A stretch of DNA of 64,000 nucleotides from Staphylotrichum longicolle (Eukaryota > Ascomycota > Sordariomycetes > Sordariales > Chaetomiaceae). Below, one piece after another: positions 57,758 to 64,000 of the stretch (position 1 is the stretch's first letter; every line of letters begins with the position of its first letter). The notes beneath the pieces were generated by a model, which had not been told where the DNA came from, ran no database searches, and was given only the letters and a program-made list of their open reading frames with translations. The position numbers and the translations under genes are program-made. Location: contig JAHCVI010000004.1 in the NCBI GenBank assembly GCA_019096155.1, forward strand, positions 3,782,001 to 3,846,000. Reading direction: 5' to 3'.

Positions 57758-58547
57758 CTAGCAGTCATCGTGGCGCACAATGATGTTCCAGCTGTCCGGG
57801 TGGAACAGCTGCCCAGCAACCTCCGGGCCAACCGGGCTTCTAGCAGGCCTCGTGCACCAGTTGATGAGGTAGCTCACGCCGTCGGCGATCATGTCCCACG
57901 AGTCCAGCCACACGTCCTCCGGTTTCTGCGTGCAAGATACCACCCGTGTCAGCCAGCCAACTCCATCAAACCACGCCTCGCCCCCATCAGAAGCATAGGT
58001 AAGAGACGGAGAGAAAAAACTCACATCATTGCACATGTACACCGCCGCGCCATACGAGCAACTGACCCGATCGCACGCCGACGGGCCAGGCCGCAGGTGC
58101 ACCTAGCCGCGGATGTTGCGCAGGTAGTCGACCCCGTCCCAGTAGTGGCCGAGGGCATGGTACTGCCAGCGGCCGCCGCAGAAGTAGGAGCCGCCGCCAA
58201 AGTCGGTCTCGCGTTTCTGGATCGCCACGGGGACCCCCGCTGCCGCCGCCGCCCGGTGGGCCGCCGCCTCCATGTTGTAGCGCGGGTCGTCCTTGATCAG
58301 CGCCGCGTGCACGTCCTGGATCGTGCCGTTCACCCGGGTGGTCTGCCCCGGGGACACCTCGACGAGCCATTCGGCGGCGTGGGTGGTGGTGCCGCCTGCG
58401 CTTTCGGCGGGGGATGGGGCCGCGAGAGCCTGGGAGGGGGCGGTGTTAGTGCATGTCCTCGTTCCTGAAGATGCGTCGTGAGGGTGGGGTTGTGAACGTA
58501 TGTACACCCATGGAGAAGAGAGTGACGGCAAAAGTAGCGAGCTTCAT
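57758..58547 (-). CDS. Secreted cysteine-containing protein, interrupted by an in-frame TAG
   Basis: Three exons (58547-58506, 58429-58025, 57925-57758), all phase 0, describe a 204-residue protein with one internal stop. The signal peptide MKLATFAVTLFSMG-ALAAPS spans intron 1. The mature part has EWLVEVSPGQTTRVNGTIQD, GGGSYFCGGRWQYHALGHYW, then TAG at 58101-58103. In the same frame it goes on CDRVSCSYGAAVYMCND, and across intron 2 DVWLDSWDMIADGVSYLINW to the end. Text after the TAG, with four cysteines and a proper intron, is clearly part of the same protein, so the stop truncates it at about residue 122. The pattern resembles small secreted proteins of plant- and soil-associated ascomycetes; I assign no activity. 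It is either a null allele, a sequencing error or a readthrough gene. A TATAAAT lies about 135 bp upstream. Confidence 0.65.
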
Positions 58548-60641
58548 GTTGAGTGAGTACCGCGTCGAGAGGGGAGATGGTAGCGATCGTGTATGGAATG
58601 GAATGAATGCAAGCGGCTCTTAATGGGTGCAGCTTTGTGTGATGTGGGGGGAAGCGGCATTGAACAGGTTGGGGTTCCATATTTATACACAGCAGAGTCA
58701 GGACGGCAGCGCAACTCTTCGTCAATGATTGCTGTGTAGACGGCCACGACGTCGGTCAGGAGGATGTTTGATCCCGGCAGTCTATTCACATCCCCATCAG
58801 CATCCATCCTACCTCCCTGTTAAAGGCCGCTGACGCAAACCGGAATGTGTAAAGCGAGCATAGTGAAAGTAGAATACTGAAGCCCGCGCAGAGCAAGGTG
58901 TTTGCCTTGGTTCTAGAATTGTGTTTCTTCAAGTGGGTAGTTATAAATAATCATTCCGTGTCCTGTCGGCGGCCCAACTGAGGTCTGAATAGGGGGCTGG
59001 GCGGAGCGGCAAACATGGCTCGCATGCACAACACGTTCTCAAAGTAAGAAGGGCTAGCATTGAAATGATTCACTTAGCACTCAAACTTTTAGGATCTTGT
59101 CATTGGAAGCTGTTCAGAGGAAGGGTTCTGTAAACCAGCTCTGCAAAGCGAAAATATGGGATCGGTAACGAGTCTGAGTTTTTCGTTGAAGCATAAACGC
59201 CTATCTGGCTACTGTCTCTCAACAAATATCAAATGGTAACAAGCTCTCTCTTTGAGTTTGTGATGCCGGAGCATCTCCCCTGTTCGACTGGTGCAAGTAT
59301 ATCATCAGCTGTCAGCACAAGTGCTGGACTACAACAACTTGCAGCAGAACTCTGACATCATGGCACTTAACGGTGTGTTAGATGAACGTTCTGTTCTGTA
59401 AGAGTGTCAAGCGTGCAGCTAGGTCACTCCAGTAAATTCCTCTGCACCCACACCCGCATAGAATTGAGTAACACATCGCCCGGCTCATCGACTATAAGAG
59501 GCTGTCCAAATAAAAAGCCGTTGACTCAGGCTTCTCCACGATGGTCGTACCTTCCCTTGTCCTATTGGGCCAGTTGACGTATCAGCCCAAGACTCCGAGG
59601 TCTGATGTACACGTCTGCTGAGAGAGAAACGTCGGGCTCATAAATGTACGAGTTTCATGTTCTTGAGACGCCCTCATCAAAACACACTGTCCGATTTGTA
59701 CGGTGTACATGGGTTAGAGGGGACTCCCCGGGTTTGCTCATGTTGCATCCCGCCCCATGATCTGAGGCGCATAATGAGCAATCTCGCTCTCGTTCCAGGA
59801 GTCGGCGGGTCCATAACGAAAACACCGCGATGCCAGCATGTGGCCTGAACGATCATGATTGGAACTGGCCTGGGAAATCTGAAGCCCAACAATGACAGGG
59901 AACTGCTGACCCCTGGATCGTCGGTGATTTCAGCAACCTTCACTTCGGTGCTGTCGGTGTGTTGTGAATCAGCTACCGGTAATTAAACACCTGCCAAGGC
60001 CCCGCGAGGGCGTGGTGAAACCCAACGCAACGGCGATCGACGGGCTGGCGGGGCTGATGGCAAAGAATTAGCCTACCCGCAGATACCCGCAGAATTGGAG
60101 ATGAATTCCGGGGCCATCGTGTGTCGGGATTGGGAGATGCAACCTTGAGGCAGGCCAGATTTGTGCATGTGGAAGTGTGATTTCTCGATGACCTCTCAGG
60201 GGTCACTCCTTGCTCAGCCGAGGCAGAGGCAGAGCCGCAGAGGTCAGCAGCTCACAAGCGACTGACAATGGGATTGTGATTGAGGCCAACCCTTGCCAAA
60301 TCTGAAACCGCTAAACTGTGGGGCTGTGATGCAGGGTGGCTGCCGCATTGATGAGCGCGCGGCGTCTCGATTGAAAAAAACGGAAGTTCGGCATTTCGAC
60401 GCTGCAGCTTGGGCACGGTTAGAGTTCCGGAACAGGGGTCTCTTTGAATCCAAGTGCTACTCGTTGACTCTCTTCTACTGATCGACATAACGCACAACTC
60501 TATCAATTGTTGACATACAACCTTCCGTGACAGCTACCCTGCAGTGTGACACTCCCGAAAGATGCCAGACTTCTTCTTCACGCTCTTCAATCTAATGGTC
60601 CAGCTTTCAAATTGGCGCCGCAGCTTTTCGGAGTGAAAAGT
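58548..60641. other. Gene-free region
   Basis: This is the emptiest part of the window: from 58.8 to 59.65 kb no frame exceeds 60 codons. It is moderately AT-rich. I find no transposon ends, tRNA or long repeat. Confidence 0.5.
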
Positions 60642-61675
60642 TCAACGACCTCCGCCCCGACCCATTGAACCACCGCGCGTAGCGTAAGAAAACCCACCAC
60701 GCCCACCAAGGCTGGCAAGACCGCCCCGCCCGGCAGAAGAAGAGCCACCCTGTCCAGCAGAAGAAGGGTGCTGCTGGGACGTTCTCCGGTACGGTAGGGT
60801 GTAACCACGCCCGCGTGCATCGGTAGGAAAACGTTGAAAGTTTGGTGCCCAAAAGCGGCCAATGCTCATGGGAAGAGTGCGGTAGGCAACGACTGTACGG
60901 CCGTCCCATTCTGGCTCCTCAAAAAACCGGCCAATAACAGTGTGGAAGCCCGCGCCATGCCAGTTGATCGTAGGCTCGCCCCGCTTCGGCCGCAGGCGCT
61001 CTTCGTCCAGTTCTCGCTCATCGGGGCCAAGAATGCCAATGATAGTCCAGTTCACAATGCCTGCACGATGCAGGCGGACAAAGACTTGAGCGCTGTTGTG
61101 GTTGTTAGTGACCTGGCTTCTGGGTAATAATAAGGTACATGGCAGAGGGACGTGGGCACTTACAGCCAGTCGCGACAGCCAGCAAAGAAGCCGTTGATAT
61201 TGGTGAAGTCGAACAATGTCATGTTGGACCTCATGGCTTGCGGCAGCTCAGGATGCGTGCCACTAATCACGGTCATCATTTCAGCCAGGGTGAAGCTACC
61301 CCGAACCCGAAACTGGAAGCCAGCGGTTGCGCTCCTTGTCCGACTCATGTACCTGCACAGTTTGATCTGGCAGGCTCCAGGGCCCGTCGTTCGGGATCTC
61401 ACGCCTTGTTCCAGCTCCATAGAAATGCGCGCCGACTGGATTGGACGTTGTCCCGAGCCGATAAACGTGGCAAAGTTGAGCTTGAATACGACATGATGCT
61501 TTTTGTCGTTGGCGTAGAGGAACTCGACTGTGAAATGCTCAACCACACCACGCAGAGCAGCATACAGGTTTCTCAGGTGAGTGGGACTTGCCGATGGAAC
61601 GTCGCGTGCGTCGTAAATTTCGATTTCCTCATTCGTTCTGTTCCTCGCGGGCTCGTAAGCAGCGTTCGAAGACAT
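60642..61675 (-). CDS. Hypothetical protein with RGG-rich C-terminus
   Basis: Two exons (61675-61164 and 61092-60642, intron 71 nt) give 320 residues. Residues 1-240 form a folded-looking alpha/beta region: RNLYAALRGVVEHFTVEFLY, HHVVFKLNFATFIGSGQ, FQFRVRGSFTLAEMMTVI, LFDFTNINGFFAGCRDWL, then AQVFVRLHRAGIVNWTIIGI across the intron, and GAGFHTVIGRFF. The last 60 residues are Gly/Arg/Ser-rich with several RGG/GRGG units (TPYRR-like start, GRGGLASLGGRGGFSY, ending GRGGGR). RGG tails are typical of RNA-binding and phase-separating proteins and are often arginine-methylated, but the folded part matches no RNA-binding domain that I recognise. Confidence 0.7.
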
Positions 61676-62753
61676 GATCGCCAGCGGTTCGTGGATTGGA
61701 TGCTTCCTGGTTCTTCTTGCCGTATTCTACGGAGGCACGTTGCGCCGGGAGAGAGTTGAAGCTCGTTGAGTAAGAAAGGCAGGTGTCGAGAGTCAGTAAT
61801 CTGTGGAGGGGAAAGGAGTTTGGGTCATCGGTTGAGTGTTCATCGCTAGTTCTTTATGCATTGCTCAACTTAGCTACCATTTGTCTCCAACACACACGAT
61901 TCTACATACATTGAATACTATTGGTTCTAATATTAGACGTGATCCAAAAGAGACCCTACCCGAAACACTGTGGTCTCTTTAACCTGGGGGGCGGCCAAAA
62001 GAGAAGCAACCACCTGGGTTACAGCCCAGTTGTTGCCGTTGGCTCTGTTATTCGGGGCGACGAAAGCCTCAGTCCACCCAGACTTGCGGCAAATGAGGGC
62101 CTCTTGAGAGTCCCCAGCCAAATGGCTTTGTCATGGCAGGATGGTCGACACCGGTCCTCACCGACATTGGACTTCTCTGGCCGCGGCGTGCAGGCGGCAC
62201 ATGCGACTCCTTTGGCCCGGCCGCTTTGCCAACGGGCAGCTGGCAGATGGCATAGGTGTTCCCCCTAAGGAGGCAAGGTACCGAAACAACGACAGCGTGG
62301 TGCTAGTTACCTGGGTGAGCTTAGGTATCTTGGTGTAAATCACGATCATTCGCGTTGGCCCCGTCTGAAACTGGCTCCTGTCGGGCCCGCGGCTTGACCC
62401 AATCCCTTGCGGCACTGGAATCATCACATTGCCAGGCCCCATTCATGTAAGGTCCGGTAGGTACGTTCATACTACGTACCGCGCCGCCCATCCCGCCTCC
62501 CGGCGATCCCAACAAGGCCTGGCCAGTTTGGGCTTTGTTGGATGCTTGCCGCCCCAGCCATCTCATGTTGGATGGCGATGCTCCCGGATTGGATGCCAAG
62601 CCACTCCTTCCGTCGGCCCACTGTTCATCCATCGATTGACCCCGCCCCCACCATTCTTAACGACTTCTACATTCCCTCATTCCAACCTTTTGCACTCATT
62701 TTGCTACTCAGCATTGGAGCGTCGGTTTTTCGCTTTGCAGTGCCAGAGATTGA
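61676..62753. other. Divergent upstream region
   Basis: 1.08 kb between divergent start codons. No other supported gene. The right end is pyrimidine-rich, as expected of a fungal promoter. Confidence 0.45.
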
Positions 62754-63747
62754 ATGATGCCACCAGAAGACGGCGCGGCACCACCGCACTTCGATGCCGT
62801 CGTCGACCCGAATGCGGCTGCGCGGGCATTCGCCCTAACCATGTCCGAAGACGAACTCTGCCAGCGGACTTGGGGGTTATATCGCCCGTTCCTCGCCTAC
62901 CCGCCTGAGCGCCCCATGGTGTTCGTCAAGTTCGGTGGGCACGAGAAGCAGGCCGAGGCAGACATGCAGAGGCTCGCCTACGACTGGCTGCGCCAGCAAC
63001 GCCAGGAGAATCCCAGCTGCAACATCTATGTCCCCGAAGTCTTCAAGGTCTTTAGTAGAGACGACGCCACCTTCATCATAATGGAGCTTCTCACGGCAGC
63101 CCACGTCAACGACTTTGCCAAAACATTTGACCCTGCCATCTGGAAGCAGAACGAGGCTCGCTACTACGAAATGATTGTCGAGGGAATCCGTTTGCTGAGC
63201 CTCATGCCGGTCCCACCGGACGCGACTCCTGGCCCATACACCCGCGCAAAACGCTTTATCAAACACATGCTCTTCAAAGACCAGGAAGCCCCGGTCATCT
63301 ACGATACCATCGAGGACCTGGAAGGCCACTTGAACAGGGTATGGCCGTTCACAGCGGCGTCGATTGTGCGTTTGTACCTTTGCTAAAGGTACCATTCAAC
63401 AGGTCGCAGAAATCGCATACGACCATGAGCCCGGCCCGCCGCCCAAGGTCGCTCTCGAGAAAGAACTCGTTTTCTGCTACACCGATTTCAATGACGAGAA
63501 CTTCATGTTCGCCAATGGCCCGGACGGCCGTCCTCGTCTCTACATTGTTGATTTTGAACACGCCTCGTTTCTACCGCTCAGCTTCCTCTCCTACGCTGTC
63601 TTGGGTCGCAAACCTCGCTGGTACACGAGCAAGTGGGTACGAGACACTCTGGGCCCCTCTCTCCCGCAGCACAACATTGAGGTTATGAAAAGAATATCCT
63701 ATCTCTTTCAAATATGCACGACGGGTCTTGGACTTAAGGATAAATAG
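62754..63747 (+). CDS. Kinase-like (aminoglycoside phosphotransferase fold) protein
   Basis: Two exons (62754-63338 and 63403-63747, intron 64 nt, phase 0) give 309 residues. The N-lobe-like segment MVFVKFGGHEKQAEADMQ has a candidate ATP-site lysine (Lys59), followed by NIYVPEVFKVF and the hinge-like TFIIMELL. The catalytic loop is FCYTDFNDENFMF with Asp223 and Asn228 in the Brenner (HxDxxxxN) positions, the usual His replaced by Tyr. The metal-binding motif is LYIVDFEHASFLP with Asp245. This order is that of the fungal APH-fold proteins that phosphorylate small molecules or have lost activity. The fungal substrate is unknown, and aminoglycoside resistance should not be inferred. Two ATGs stand in tandem at the start; either could be used. 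Confidence 0.82.
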
Positions 63748-64000
63748 TGTCCGACATCCATAGCAATGCACTGCTTATTTTCGTGATGCTGCTCCAAATG
63801 GTTTAGAGTTTGACGGCGCATGGTTGAGCGAAGGGGCGTTCTGGTCTAAGTAGTCGCCTGGTTTCTTGTCGATGGTGAAGTCGTGGAGGTCCTGCGGACC
63901 TGTGAGCTAACTAGGACCTTACAGTAATTAGCGTGAGCTCGGGGTGTTCTGTCAGCCCTTCGCCAACCCCTGCCAGCAGCGAAATTTCCATTCGTGGAGC

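Noticed and set aside
58548..60641. Possible transposon relic or RIP-mutated block
   Set aside because: Moderately AT-rich but no terminal repeats, target-site duplications or coding remnants seen; dinucleotide counts would be needed.

Overview
The window reads as nuclear DNA of a filamentous ascomycete, most likely a Sordariomycete close to the Sordariales/Chaetomiaceae. This is inferred from GC-rich exons, introns mostly of about 50-150 nt with GT-AG ends, a HET-domain gene, fungal carbohydrate-active enzymes and proteases, and single-copy genes with fungal features (SomA/Flo8 LisH regulator, Som1, COX9, BET3, U5-40K). Exons were joined by hand from splice sites and protein-family logic. 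No transcript or database evidence was available.

Layout. 1-1128 holds the 3' end of an Hsp70/actin-fold protein. 1355-2947 (-) is an MFS transporter and 4505-6652 a HET-domain protein. 8316-9155 encodes a small secreted DUF4360 protein. 10935-12295 is an RBR-type ubiquitin ligase, followed by a membrane-anchored thioredoxin (12492-13144, -). 13495-15373 is a decayed gene. 17975-19351 is a proteinase K-like subtilisin. 20206-22724 is a long disordered protein with an internal TAG. 25593-26568 is a GH16 glucanase broken by several frame changes. A tRNA-Ser(AGA) lies at 27361-27442 (-).

From about 29 kb the housekeeping content rises: the SomA/Flo8 regulator (28950-31644, -), a small MGxxxS-start protein (34807-35331, -), TRAPP subunit BET3 (36778-37533, -) divergent from the U5 snRNP WD40 protein (37983-39203), a two-TM fungal protein with a C-terminal frame change (41239-42979), a seven-knuckle GIS2/CNBP protein (45479-46264), a multi-pass membrane protein (47590-48360, -) and a secreted GH125 mannosidase (49317-50961) convergent with a CECR5-type HAD hydrolase (51379-52868, -). 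A perfect 158-bp tandem duplication lies just upstream of the HAD gene.

At 55.1-57.2 kb is a compact group: a RecA-fold-like gene (-) and SOM1 (+), whose start codons are only 31 bp apart, then COX9 (-) in four tiny exons. The right end carries a secreted cysteine-containing protein with an internal TAG (57758-58547, -), an RGG-tailed protein of unknown function (60642-61675, -) and an aminoglycoside-phosphotransferase-fold kinase-like protein (62754-63747).

Functional themes are secretion and extracellular degradation (DUF4360, S8 protease, GH16, GH125), mitochondrial inner-membrane biogenesis (SOM1, COX9), and RNA or gene-expression control (U5-40K, GIS2, SomA). I see no operon-like biosynthetic cluster, CRISPR, provirus or transposon, and no clearly new molecular system. 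The points most worth checking are the broken or stop-interrupted genes, the SOM1 divergent pair and the tandem promoter duplication.
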